Made by a program: the position numbers and the translations under genes. Below, piece after piece: positions 36,286 to 44,754 of a stretch of DNA of 64,000 nucleotides (position 1 is its first letter; each line of letters starts with the position of its first letter). Origin of the DNA: Paenibacillus humicola (GTDB lineage: Bacteria > Bacillota > Bacilli > Paenibacillales > Paenibacillaceae); the NCBI RefSeq assembly GCF_028826105.1, contig NZ_JAQGPL010000001.1, positions 2,134,501 to 2,198,500 on the forward strand, given 5' to 3'. The notes under the pieces are model-generated. The model made no database searches, was not told the DNA's origin, and was given only the letters and a program-made list of their open reading frames with translations.

Positions 36286-36340
36286 GCCCGGCCCTCGCTC
36301 CCCCGTGTATATGCGGGGGGGCGAAGGTGCCGGGCTTTTT
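36286..36340 (+). terminator. Intrinsic terminator after purT
   Basis: A long GC-rich stem: GCCCGG near 36286 pairs with CCGGGC ending at 36335, with an inner CTCGCTCCCCC/GGGGGGGCGAAG arm, followed by TTTTT. Confidence 0.82.
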
Positions 36341-36363
36341 CGCATGCGCCGTTTCCGCGAAAT

Positions 36364-36392
36364 TTGCAAATTGTGCGGGAAACCATTATTTT
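36364..36392 (+). promoter_or_regulatory. Candidate promoter of the esterase-ABC operon
   Basis: TTGCAA (36364-36369), 17-base spacer, TATTTT (36387-36392). It lies about 70 bases before the SGNH gene. Confidence 0.4.
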
Positions 36393-36464
36393 GAAGAGAG
36401 ATGCTTTACAAGCGATTCTTACCAAGAAACGGAAAATATCGGATGGAGGAGAGGAGCAACACCT

Positions 36465-37292
36465 ATGCGCGTGGAGCGATCGAACGGATTATGGAAGACG
36501 ATTGGCCTTGCCGCGCTGGCGTCGACGCTGCTGCTGATTTTCGGGTTCGGGTATGCCGTGAAGGACATGCTTTGGCCGAAAGCCGAAGCGTTCGAGGGGC
36601 AGCCCGCCCAGACGGCGCCGCCGGCTGCGGCGGGCCTTGCAAATGCAAGCGAAATTCGCGTGACCGCAATCGGCGACTCGTTAACGAAAGGGACCGGGGA
36701 CGAAACCGGCGACGGCTACGTCAAGCAGGTCATCGCGATGCTGCAGAAAAAATGGCCCTCAGTCCCGGTCAAGCTGAACAATAACCTTGGCATTAACGGT
36801 CTCCGGGCCGATCAATTGGCAAAATTGCTGCAGTCCGACAAAGGCTTCCGCTACTCCGTGTCGCAGGCGAATCTGATTTTGTTTACGATCGGGGGCAACG
36901 ACCTGTTTCAAATCGCGACGGGCACCTCGGCCAGCGAAGCGACCGGGGAGGTCGACCTGAACAAGCTGAAGAAGGAGCTGCCGCAGGGTATCGACCGGCT
37001 GAAGCAGGTGCTGAAGACGCTGCATGAGCTCAATCCGAACGCGCAGGTCGTGTATGTCGGACTGTACAACCCGTTCTACGACGTCAAGGAATTGCGCCCC
37101 GGCAGCATCGAGGTGCAAAAGTGGAACGAGCAGGCGTACGAAGCGGTGCATCAATATGCGAACATGACGATCGTACCGACCTTCGATTTGTTCGAGAAGA
37201 CGATCGGCACCTATTTGTCGTCCGATCATTTTCATCCGAATCACGTCGGCTACGAGCAAATCGCCGAGCGTATTGTCCAGTCGTTGAATTAG
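36465..37292 (+). CDS. SGNH/GDSL-type esterase with N-terminal membrane anchor
   Basis: 275 residues from MRVERSNGLW, with GAGGAG upstream at 36451-36456. Residues 12-30 form one membrane segment or uncleaved signal, placing the enzyme outside. SGNH blocks: block I AIGDSLTKGTG near residue 68 with nucleophile Ser, block II Gly in NNLGINGLRADQL, block III IGGNDLF with Asn, and block V DHFHPNHVGY with the Asp/His pair. Substrate unknown; lipids, cell-wall esters or acetyl groups are usual. It is followed after 20 bases by an ABC-2 transporter pair, suggesting a shared membrane or envelope role. It resembles YpmR-type proteins. Confidence 0.88.
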   Translation: MRVERSNGLWKTIGLAALASTLLLIFGFGYAVKDMLWPKAEAFEGQPAQTAPPAAAGLANASEIRVTAIGDSLTKGTGDETGDGYVKQVIAMLQKKWPSVPVKLNNNLGINGLRADQLAKLLQSDKGFRYSVSQANLILFTIGGNDLFQIATGTSASEATGEVDLNKLKKELPQGIDRLKQVLKTLHELNPNAQVVYVGLYNPFYDVKELRPGSIEVQKWNEQAYEAVHQYANMTIVPTFDLFEKTIGTYLSSDHFHPNHVGYEQIAERIVQSLN

Positions 37293-37312
37293 CATCGAAG
37301 GAGGTTATCGCC

Positions 37313-38326
37313 ATGGCAACGAATATGCCCGCCAAATCGGACGAAGCGCTGGCGGAGGAACGACAGGCAGCCGCCTGGGAGACCGTTCTTTCCGTCGAAG
37401 GGCTCAAAAAGAGCATTCGCGGCAAACTGATCATTCACGACGTGTCGTTCGACGTCCGCAAGGGTGAAATTTTCGGCTTTCTTGGCCCGAACGGCTCCGG
37501 CAAAACGACGACGATCCGCATGCTGGTCGATCTCATCAAGCCGACGTCCGGCGTCGTCCGCATCTGCGGCCATGATGTGCAGCGGGATCCGGAGGAGGCG
37601 CTGCGGCACGTCGGCTGCATCGTGGAAAATCCCGAGGTGTATACCTACCTGACCGGCTGGGAAAATCTCGAGCAGTTCGCCCGGATGCAGCGCGGCATCG
37701 ACGGCGAGCGCATCCTCGAGGTGGTCCGGGTGGTCGGGCTCGAGCAGCGCATCCACGATAAAGTCAAAACGTATTCGCTCGGCATGCGCCAGCGGCTCGG
37801 TATCGCCCAGGCGCTGCTTGGCCGGCCGCAGCTGCTGATTTTGGACGAACCGACGAACGGGCTCGATCCGAAAGGGATCAAGGAGCTGCGCGAATTTGTG
37901 CGGATGCTCGCCGATCAGGGCCTGTCGCTTTTTATATCCAGCCATTTGCTGAGCGAAATCCAGCTCATGTGCGACCGCGTCGCCATCATCAACAAAGGCC
38001 GCGTGCTGGCGGTCGGCACCGTCGACGAGCTGGTGAACCAGGCCGGCAGCTATGTCGTCTGGCAGTTCGACCGGCCGGAGGACGGGCGGCGCTTGCTTGC
38101 AGCCGATTCCCTCGTCCATTTTGTCGGGGAGGACGAGCACCGGATTGACGAAAGCCTGCTTGCATCCATGAAGAGTCCCGTCATTACGAAGCTGCCGGCG
38201 GAACGGATTCCGAGGCTGGTGGAGAAGGCCGTCAAATCGGGCATCGGGGTGCAGTACGTACAGCGGGTTGCGCCGACGCTCGAAGAGCTATTTTTGAAGA
38301 TGACGGAGGGAGAGAGCATTGGATAG
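37313..38326 (+). CDS. ABC transporter ATP-binding protein (ABC-2 type)
   Basis: 337 residues starting MATNMPAKSDE, AAGGAGG upstream. The first 25 residues are a non-conserved lead. Walker A GPNGSGKTTT near residue 60, signature YSLGMRQRLGIAQALL near 155, Walker B LLILDEPTNGLDP near 178, then an H-loop SSHLLSE. The C-terminal 90 residues form the extension typical of ABC-2/BcrA-like exporters. It energises the permease that overlaps its 3' end by eight bases. Substrate unknown. Confidence 0.93.
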   Translation: MATNMPAKSDEALAEERQAAAWETVLSVEGLKKSIRGKLIIHDVSFDVRKGEIFGFLGPNGSGKTTTIRMLVDLIKPTSGVVRICGHDVQRDPEEALRHVGCIVENPEVYTYLTGWENLEQFARMQRGIDGERILEVVRVVGLEQRIHDKVKTYSLGMRQRLGIAQALLGRPQLLILDEPTNGLDPKGIKELREFVRMLADQGLSLFISSHLLSEIQLMCDRVAIINKGRVLAVGTVDELVNQAGSYVVWQFDRPEDGRRLLAADSLVHFVGEDEHRIDESLLASMKSPVITKLPAERIPRLVEKAVKSGIGVQYVQRVAPTLEELFLKMTEGESIG

Positions 38327-39305
38327 ATTGCTGCCGCTGATCCAGAACGAGACGCTCAAAATATGGAAAAAGAAGCGTTTCTTCGTTATCATCGCCGTTC
38401 TCATCGTCCTCATTCCGGTTTTTACGTACGCGCAGCTTAAAATTTCGCAAAATAACGCGAAAAATTTTAAAGATTGGCGAAACCAGCTTGTGCAGCAGAT
38501 CAGCGATTATACGAATACGTTGTCGAGCGACCGGATCCCGGAGGACTGGAAGCGGTACCGCCGCATAACCGTGCAGCAGCTCCAGTATTACCTGGACCAT
38601 GACGTCAACCCGAATTCGCCGGACGGAGTCACGTTCACGCGCGGTTTTATGGAAAATTCCGTCACGCTGTTCTATCCGCTGCTCGTGCTTGCGATCGCCT
38701 CGGATTTGATATCCGGCGAACGGTCGACCGGCACGATCAAGATGCTGCTGACGCGGCCCGTCAGACGCTGGAAAATATTGCTGAGCAAGCTGATCGCCCT
38801 GACGCTGTACGTATCGCTGATCATCGTCGTCAGCGGGCTGCTCTGCTACCTGATATCCGGTCTATTTTTCGGTTACGGGGGCTGGGGAATTCCGGTGTTC
38901 ACCGGCTTTCATATTAACGGCTCCGATGTCGACAGCACCTATGTGCACGCGATTCCGCAATGGAAATATTTGCTTATGCAATCCGGTCTCATCTGGTTTT
39001 CTTCCATGACGGTCGCGGTGCTGGCGCTGATGGTCTCGGTGCTTGTCCGGAGCACGTCGGCAAGCATCGTGACGATGATGGCGGCGGTCATCGCCGGAAC
39101 GATTCTGGCGAGCATGTCCTCGTCCTGGCATTCGGCGAAATACGTGTTTGCGGTCAATTTGCAGCTGACCACCTACCTGGAAGGATCTCCGCCGCCGATC
39201 GACGGGATGACGCTCGTCTTTTCCCTTGTGACGCTTGCGGTTTGGACCGCCGCCGCGCTCATCGTATCCTTCGCCGTCTTTACGAAACAGGACATCTTGA
39301 ATTAA
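38319..39305 (+). CDS. ABC-2 type permease
   Basis: 328 residues, TTG start at 38319 inside the end of the ATPase gene, with GGAGGGAGAG upstream. One N-terminal membrane helix (residues 15-33), a large extracytoplasmic loop to about 105, then five more helices, the usual ABC-2 topology; the conserved SDLISGERSTGTIKMLLTRPVRR cytoplasmic segment, here near residue 128, contacts the ATPase. Together with the preceding gene it forms a complete exporter. Confidence 0.9.
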   Translation: MDRLLPLIQNETLKIWKKKRFFVIIAVLIVLIPVFTYAQLKISQNNAKNFKDWRNQLVQQISDYTNTLSSDRIPEDWKRYRRITVQQLQYYLDHDVNPNSPDGVTFTRGFMENSVTLFYPLLVLAIASDLISGERSTGTIKMLLTRPVRRWKILLSKLIALTLYVSLIIVVSGLLCYLISGLFFGYGGWGIPVFTGFHINGSDVDSTYVHAIPQWKYLLMQSGLIWFSSMTVAVLALMVSVLVRSTSASIVTMMAAVIAGTILASMSSSWHSAKYVFAVNLQLTTYLEGSPPPIDGMTLVFSLVTLAVWTAAALIVSFAVFTKQDILN

Positions 39306-39415
39306 AATAGCTTGAAGCGGCGGTAAGGGGTCGCCGGTCCGCGGCAGGAAAGTTTGCGTCAGCCGGTATTTTCGGCGAAGATAGAAGCAGGGAAGTAAAG
39401 CGAAGGAGGACGTGT

Positions 39416-41392
39416 ATGACAGAGCAGTTGAATCTGTTTGCGGGCAAAGCCGCTTTGGCCGATCAACGCAACTACGAAGCCGACGACATACAAGTGCTGG
39501 AGGGTTTGACCGCCGTCCGCAAACGGCCCGGGATGTATATCGGGAGCACAAGCAGCTCGGGACTGCATCATCTCGTCTGGGAAATCGTTGACAACGCGGT
39601 CGACGAGCATTTAGCGAAATTTTGCAACGCCATCGATGTCTCGATTCATGGAGACGGCTCGGTCACGGTGCGCGACAACGGGCGGGGCATTCCGACCGGC
39701 ATGCACAAGACCGGCATTCCGACGCCGCAGGTCGTGTATACGATTTTGCATGCCGGCGGCAAGTTCGGCGGCGGCGGGTACAAGAAATCGGGCGGCCTGC
39801 ACGGCGTCGGCGCATCGGTGACGAACGCGCTGTCCGAGTGGCTCGAGGTCGAAATTTACCGCGACGGCAAGATACATAAGCAGCGGTTCGAATATTGGGT
39901 GGACAAAGACGGGAAGGAGCACGTCGGCGAGCCGGTAACCGGGCTCGAGATCATCGGCAACACGAACCGGACCGGCACGAAGGTGACGTTCAAGCCGGAT
40001 GCGCGCGTGTTCCACGGCAATATCGCGATTAATTACGACACGCTGGCCGAGCGTTTGCAGGAAATCGCGTTCCTCAATTCCGGGCTGAAGGTGACCGTGA
40101 AGGACGAGCGCAGCGGCAAGCAGGACGTGTTTTATTACGAAGGCGGCGCCAGCCAGTTCGTCCAGTATTTGAACGAGGACAAAACGGTGCTGCATGACGT
40201 CATCCATTTCGCCTCGGAGAAGGACGACATCGAGGTCGAGGTGGCGCTTCAGTACAACGACGGTTATACCGAAACGATGGCCTCATTCGTCAATTCGATC
40301 CCGACGCGCGGCGGCGGTACGCATGAGACGGGCTTCAAGACGGCGTATACGCGCGTCATGAACGATTACGCCCGGAAGAACACGCTGCTGAAGGAAAAGG
40401 ACAAAAATCTCGAGGGCAACGATTTGCGCGAGGGCATGATGGCCGTCATCAATATCAAGATGGCCGAGGTCGAATTCGTCGGCCAGACGAAGGACCAGCT
40501 CGGCAGCGCAGCGGCGCGGAGCGCGGTCGATGCGGTCGTCTCGGACAAAATGCAGGTGTTTCTGGAGGAAAATCCGCAGGTCGCCCAGATGCTGCTGAAG
40601 AAAGCGATCCAGGCGTCGAGGGCGAGGGAAGCCGCCCGCAAGGCGCGCGACGAAATCCGCAGCGGCAAAAAGAAGAGCGAGAGCTCGAATCTCGGCGGGA
40701 AGCTGACGCCGGCGCAGTCGAAGGATTTTTCGCGCAACGAGCTGTTTATCGTCGAAGGCGACTCGGCCGGAGGCTCGGCCAAGCAGGGCCGGGACTCGAA
40801 GTATCAGGCGATTTTGCCGCTTAAAGGAAAACCGATGAATCCCGAGAAGGCGAAGCTGGCCGATATTTTGAAAAACGACGAATACCGGGCGATTATCGCG
40901 GCGATCGGCTCGGGCATCGGGCCCGAATTCGACGCGGAGTCGTGCAATTACAATAAAATCATCATCATGACCGACGCCGATACGGACGGCGCGCACATCC
41001 AGGTGCTGCTGCTGACGTTCTTTTACCGGTATATGAAGCCGCTCATCGATCTCGGCAAGGTGTTTATCGCCCAGCCGCCGCTGTACAAAATCACGCGCAA
41101 ATCGGGCAAGCTGGAAACCGTCCGCTATGCCTGGACCGACGAGCAGCTGCAGAACTACCTGAAGGAGTTCGGGAAGCAGTACGAGCTGCAGCGCTACAAA
41201 GGGCTCGGCGAGATGAACCCCGAGCAGCTGTGGGAGACGACGATGAACCCGGAATCGCGCACACTGCTGCAGGTGCAGATCGAGGACGCGGCGAAGGCGG
41301 AGCGGAGGGTCTCGACGCTGATGGGCGACAAGGTCGACCCGCGCAAGCGATGGATCGTCGAGAACGTCGATTTCACCGAGTTCGAGGAATAA
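39416..41392 (+). CDS. parE: DNA topoisomerase IV subunit B
   Basis: 658 residues, ATG at 39416 after GAAGGAGG. GHKL ATPase domain: VRKRPGMYIGST, the Glu/Asn of LVWEIVDNAVDEH, DNGRGIPTG, and GLHGVGASVTNALS; the Toprim domain carries LFIVEGDSAGGSAKQGRD and IIIMTDADTDGAHI; the C-terminus has RYKGLGEMNPEQLWETTMNPE. ParE rather than GyrB is indicated by pairing with a non-gyrA-like parC and by the RTLLQVQIED ending. It decatenates daughter chromosomes with ParC. Confidence 0.94.
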   Translation: MTEQLNLFAGKAALADQRNYEADDIQVLEGLTAVRKRPGMYIGSTSSSGLHHLVWEIVDNAVDEHLAKFCNAIDVSIHGDGSVTVRDNGRGIPTGMHKTGIPTPQVVYTILHAGGKFGGGGYKKSGGLHGVGASVTNALSEWLEVEIYRDGKIHKQRFEYWVDKDGKEHVGEPVTGLEIIGNTNRTGTKVTFKPDARVFHGNIAINYDTLAERLQEIAFLNSGLKVTVKDERSGKQDVFYYEGGASQFVQYLNEDKTVLHDVIHFASEKDDIEVEVALQYNDGYTETMASFVNSIPTRGGGTHETGFKTAYTRVMNDYARKNTLLKEKDKNLEGNDLREGMMAVINIKMAEVEFVGQTKDQLGSAAARSAVDAVVSDKMQVFLEENPQVAQMLLKKAIQASRAREAARKARDEIRSGKKKSESSNLGGKLTPAQSKDFSRNELFIVEGDSAGGSAKQGRDSKYQAILPLKGKPMNPEKAKLADILKNDEYRAIIAAIGSGIGPEFDAESCNYNKIIIMTDADTDGAHIQVLLLTFFYRYMKPLIDLGKVFIAQPPLYKITRKSGKLETVRYAWTDEQLQNYLKEFGKQYELQRYKGLGEMNPEQLWETTMNPESRTLLQVQIEDAAKAERRVSTLMGDKVDPRKRWIVENVDFTEFEE

Positions 41393-41475
41393 CAAGCGGA
41401 TGCTTCGATGCGGCGTTCAACAAGCGCAGCGGAGGGCTCGCGAGGATTGACAATAACTTGTAGAGGTACACTGCC

Positions 41476-43917
41476 ATGAGCATGCTGGAACAATTTTTGC
41501 CGGCGTTTCTGGAGGAGGTCGTCGGAGACCGCTTCGGGCGCTATTCCAAATATATTATCCAGGACCGCGCCATCCCCGATGTCCGCGACGGCCTGAAGCC
41601 CGTGCAGCGGCGCATCCTGTATTCGATGTACGATGCCGGGAATACGCCGGATAAGCAGTACCGCAAGTCGGCGAAGACGGTCGGCGATGTGATGGGCAAC
41701 TACCATCCGCACGGCGACGCCTCGATTTACGAGGGGATGGTCCGGATGGCTCAGCCCTGGAAAATGGGGCATGTGCTGGTCGACGGCCACGGCAACTGGG
41801 GCTCGCTTGACGACGATCCGGCCGCGGCGATGCGTTATACCGAGGCGCGCCTGTCCGCCATCGCGATGGAGCTGCTCCGCGATATCGAAAAGCGCACGGT
41901 TCAATTCAAGGACAACTTCGACAATTCGACGAAGGAGCCGGTCGTGCTGCCGTCGCGCTTTCCGAACCTGCTCGTCAACGGGGTCAGCGGCATTTCGTCG
42001 GGTTTCGCCACCGAAATTCCGACGCACAATTTGCGGGAGGTCATCGACGCCTGCTCGGCGCTGATGGATGACCCGGATATGCCGCTCGACAAGCTGATGA
42101 CGATTGTTAAAGGGCCGGATTTCCCGACCGGCGGGACCATTATGGGAGAAGAAGGCATTCGCGAAGCATACGAGACCGGCAAAGGGCGCATCTACATCCG
42201 CTCGAAAACGTCCATCGAGGATCTGAAGGGCGGGAGGCAGCAGATCGTCATTACGGAAATTCCGTACCAGGTCGTCAAATCGCGGCTTGTGACGGCGATG
42301 GAAAACATCCGCATCGAGAAGAAGGTCGAAGGCATTGCCGAGGTGCGAGACGAGAGCGGCCGGGGCGGGCTGCGCATCGTCGTCGAGCTGAAGAAGGACG
42401 CCGACGCGCAGGGCATTCTCGCTTTTCTGTTCAAGAAGACGGACCTGCAGGTCACGTACAATTTCAACATGGTGGCGATCGTCAACAAGACGCCGAAGCA
42501 GCTCGGCCTGAAGGAAATGCTCGCCGCCTATATCGATCACCAGAAGGAAGTCGTCACGTACCGGACACGCTATGAGCTGGAGAAGGCCGAAGACCGCGCG
42601 CACGTGCTGGAAGGGCTCGTCAAGGCGCTGAACATTCTCGACGACGTCATCGCCGCGATCAAAGCGTCGAAGAACCGCCAGGACGCCCAAAACAATTTGG
42701 TCGCCAAGTTCGGCTTTACCGAACGCCAGGCCGACGCGATCCTGACGCTCCAGCTGTACCGGCTGACGAATCTGGAAATTACGCAGCTGGAGAAAGAGCA
42801 CAAGGAAACGATGAAGCGGATCGCCTATCTGCGCTCCATTCTCGGCAGCGAGAAGAAGCTGCTCTCCGTCATCCGGGAGGAGCTTCGCGATATCCGCGAA
42901 AAATACGGCATCGACCGGCGCTCGGAAATTCAGGGCGAGGTCGAGGAGCTGAAGGTCAACCTCGAGGTGATCGTGCCGTCCGAGGACGTCTTCGTTACGC
43001 TGAGCCAGGAGGGCTACATCAAGCGGACGTCCAAGCTGTCGTTTACCCGTTCGGGGGGCGAAATCGGCAGTGCCGGCGTAAAGGAAGGCGACGTCATCCG
43101 CACGATTCTCGACGTGAACACCATCGATTATTTGCTGCTGTTTACGCGCAAGGGGCAGTATTACCAGCTACCGGTGCATGTCATTCCGGAGTTCAAATGG
43201 AAGGATACCGGGACGGCCGTCGTCAATGTCGTGCCGCTGCCGAAGGACGATGCGGTCGTCAGCGTCATTCCGGTGAAGGAGTTCGACCGGCCCGGCCGCT
43301 CGCTCGTGTTCATTACGCGAAAAGGGCAGGTGAAGCGCACGGAGCTGAAGGAATACAAATCGACGCGGTCAACGGCGATCGCGGCGGTGAAGGTGGCGGA
43401 CGGGGACGAGGTGCTGCGCGTCGATGTCAGCGACGGCGGACGGGAGCTGCTGCTCGTGACGAGACGCGGCATGAGCATCCGTTTCGCCGAGCATGAGGTG
43501 AACGCGATGGGGCGCGTCGCCGCCGGCGTCCGCGGCATTCAGCTGAAGGACGACGACGAAGTGGTCGGGGCGGAGTGGGTATCGGGCGACGAAGGAGAAG
43601 TGCTGGTGCTTTCCGAGCTCGGCTATGCGAAGCGCTCCCTGCTCATCGATTACCCGATTCAGGGTCGCGGCGGGAAAGGCGTCGCCACGTTCGAATTCAA
43701 GGAAGGCAAGCGTGTCCGCTCCAACGGCGAGTACCTGATCGGCGCTTTTCACACGAAGGAAGAGAAGACGCTCGTACTGCTGACCGCATCCGGCGTACAG
43801 CATACCGTCTCAACCGAAAAAGCGCCCATCGAGGACCGGAAGTCCGTCGGGCGCTCAATTGCCGCGGTCGATAAGAAGGATGTGCTTGCGGCAGTCTTTC
43901 CGAAAGCGGACGTGTAG
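41476..43917 (+). CDS. parC: DNA topoisomerase IV subunit A
   Basis: 813 residues, ATG at 41476; GTAGAGGT upstream. Breakage-reunion domain: [20 protein letters not shown], the quinolone-determining region [16 protein letters not shown] and [12 protein letters not shown] with the catalytic Tyr near residue 117; C-terminal six-bladed beta-pinwheel from about residue 500, lacking a clear GyrA-box (QRRGGKG). It lies 83 bases after parE. In the quinolone region the residues equivalent to Ser80/Glu84 read as Ser and Glu, i.e. wild-type like. Confidence 0.95.
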   Translation: MSMLEQFLPAFLEEVVGDRFGRYSKYIIQDRAIPDVRDGLKPVQRRILYSMYDAGNTPDKQYRKSAKTVGDVMGNYHPHGDASIYEGMVRMAQPWKMGHVLVDGHGNWGSLDDDPAAAMRYTEARLSAIAMELLRDIEKRTVQFKDNFDNSTKEPVVLPSRFPNLLVNGVSGISSGFATEIPTHNLREVIDACSALMDDPDMPLDKLMTIVKGPDFPTGGTIMGEEGIREAYETGKGRIYIRSKTSIEDLKGGRQQIVITEIPYQVVKSRLVTAMENIRIEKKVEGIAEVRDESGRGGLRIVVELKKDADAQGILAFLFKKTDLQVTYNFNMVAIVNKTPKQLGLKEMLAAYIDHQKEVVTYRTRYELEKAEDRAHVLEGLVKALNILDDVIAAIKASKNRQDAQNNLVAKFGFTERQADAILTLQLYRLTNLEITQLEKEHKETMKRIAYLRSILGSEKKLLSVIREELRDIREKYGIDRRSEIQGEVEELKVNLEVIVPSEDVFVTLSQEGYIKRTSKLSFTRSGGEIGSAGVKEGDVIRTILDVNTIDYLLLFTRKGQYYQLPVHVIPEFKWKDTGTAVVNVVPLPKDDAVVSVIPVKEFDRPGRSLVFITRKGQVKRTELKEYKSTRSTAIAAVKVADGDEVLRVDVSDGGRELLLVTRRGMSIRFAEHEVNAMGRVAAGVRGIQLKDDDEVVGAEWVSGDEGEVLVLSELGYAKRSLLIDYPIQGRGGKGVATFEFKEGKRVRSNGEYLIGAFHTKEEKTLVLLTASGVQHTVSTEKAPIEDRKSVGRSIAAVDKKDVLAAVFPKADV

Positions 43918-43920
43918 CCG

Positions 43921-44088
43921 TCAGTCGAACGGCTGATGGGGGGGATCCGTCCTCTCCAGCAGCCGGACGGCGATCTCGAGCACAACCCACAGCGGCGCCG
44001 GCTCGTCAAGCACGTGCTGCCACTGCGAGCCTTCCCAAATTCCCGCTTCCTTCAGTCTTTGTACAAGCTCCAGCTTACGGTCGTCCAC
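43921..44088 (-). CDS. Tiny protein of unknown function convergent with parC
   Basis: 55 residues with a GTG start at 44088, preceded by GGAGCG nine bases earlier. The sequence begins VDDRKLELVQRLKEAG, continues IWEGSQWQHVLDEPAPLW and ends in a helix VVLEIAVRLLERTD. It reads as a compact folded peptide with Trp residues and normal codon use for the region, and it exactly fills the gap after parC (stop three bases from the parC stop). The family is not recognised. Evidence is codon pattern, ribosome binding site and fit; no homology was tested. Confidence 0.6.
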   Translation of the reverse strand: MDDRKLELVQRLKEAGIWEGSQWQHVLDEPAPLWVVLEIAVRLLERTDPPHQPFD

Positions 44089-44198
44089 TCTCGATCACGC
44101 TCCGTTCCCTTTTTCGATACGGATCAACAGCCCACGTGAGCAGTCTATGTCAACCGTTGTCAAATGGTTCTCTTTTCTATCGATCGGTCGCACAAAAT

Positions 44199-44213
44199 AT
44201 TAACCTCGTTAAT
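44199..44213. promoter_or_regulatory. Palindrome upstream of marR
   Basis: ATTAACCTCGTTAAT is a perfect inverted repeat (six-base arms, three-base centre), of the size expected for a MarR dimer. It lies 25 bases upstream of the likely -10 box TATAAT (44238-44243) of the marR gene, i.e. near or over its -35 region. Confidence 0.55.
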
Positions 44214-44237
44214 CTTTTATTCGACATGGGACATTGA

Positions 44238-44243
44238 TATAAT
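44238..44243 (+). promoter_or_regulatory. Likely -10 box of marR
   Basis: Perfect TATAAT 42 bases before the TTG start. The -35 is weak (TTTATT at 44216-44221, 16-base spacer) and adjoins the palindrome. Confidence 0.5.
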
Positions 44244-44285
44244 GATAGATAAGCAGAATAGTTGACAGGAAGCGGGTGAACAAGT

Positions 44286-44690
44286 TTGGTAACTGATGAA
44301 TTTGCCCGGTTGTGGATGAAGATGACGAAGGAATGGAAGCTTCATCTGGAGGAGGAGTTGGCGCCGGGGCTGACCGAGGGGCAGCTCAATGTGCTCGAGC
44401 TGCTTTACCAGCATCAGCCGATGAAGCCGTCGGATCTGCTGGCCTACCTGGCGACGACGCCGGCGGCGATTACGACGCTGCTGGACCGTATGGAGAAGGG
44501 CGGACTTGTCACAAGAAGCAGAGACGAACGCGACCGGCGCATCGTTTGGGTAACCGTCACCGAGAAAGGCGAGGCGGAGATGACGCGCGGACTTGAAATA
44601 CGCGACGCGTATATCAGTCAGGCGCTGGACCGGATTTCAGCGCATAATCAGCATCTGCTGCTATATTTGCTCGGAAAAGTCGCAAACTGA
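44286..44690 (+). CDS. MarR family transcriptional regulator
   Basis: 134 residues, TTG start at 44286; GGAAGCGGG lies upstream. The winged helix-turn-helix covers residues 35-100: LTEGQLNVLELLYQHQP, MKPSDLLAYLATTPAAITTLLDRMEKGGLV and the wing RDERDRRIVWVTVTEKG. The N- and C-terminal helices should form the dimer. It is monocistronic between a perfect -10 box and a bidirectional terminator; a palindrome in its promoter suggests autorepression. The target genes and ligand are unknown since no enzyme or pump is cotranscribed. Confidence 0.92.
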   Translation: MVTDEFARLWMKMTKEWKLHLEEELAPGLTEGQLNVLELLYQHQPMKPSDLLAYLATTPAAITTLLDRMEKGGLVTRSRDERDRRIVWVTVTEKGEAEMTRGLEIRDAYISQALDRISAHNQHLLLYLLGKVAN

Positions 44691-44712
44691 AGGCGGCCTG
44701 GCGCAGCGGAAC

Positions 44713-44754
44713 AAAACGAGCGCTTCCTCTCGGCGGGAAGCGTTCGTTTTATTT
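44713..44754. terminator. Bidirectional terminator between marR and the CapA gene
   Basis: AAAACGAGCGCTTCC pairs with GGGAAGCGTTCGTTTT; A/T runs on both sides serve both convergent transcripts. Confidence 0.9.
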
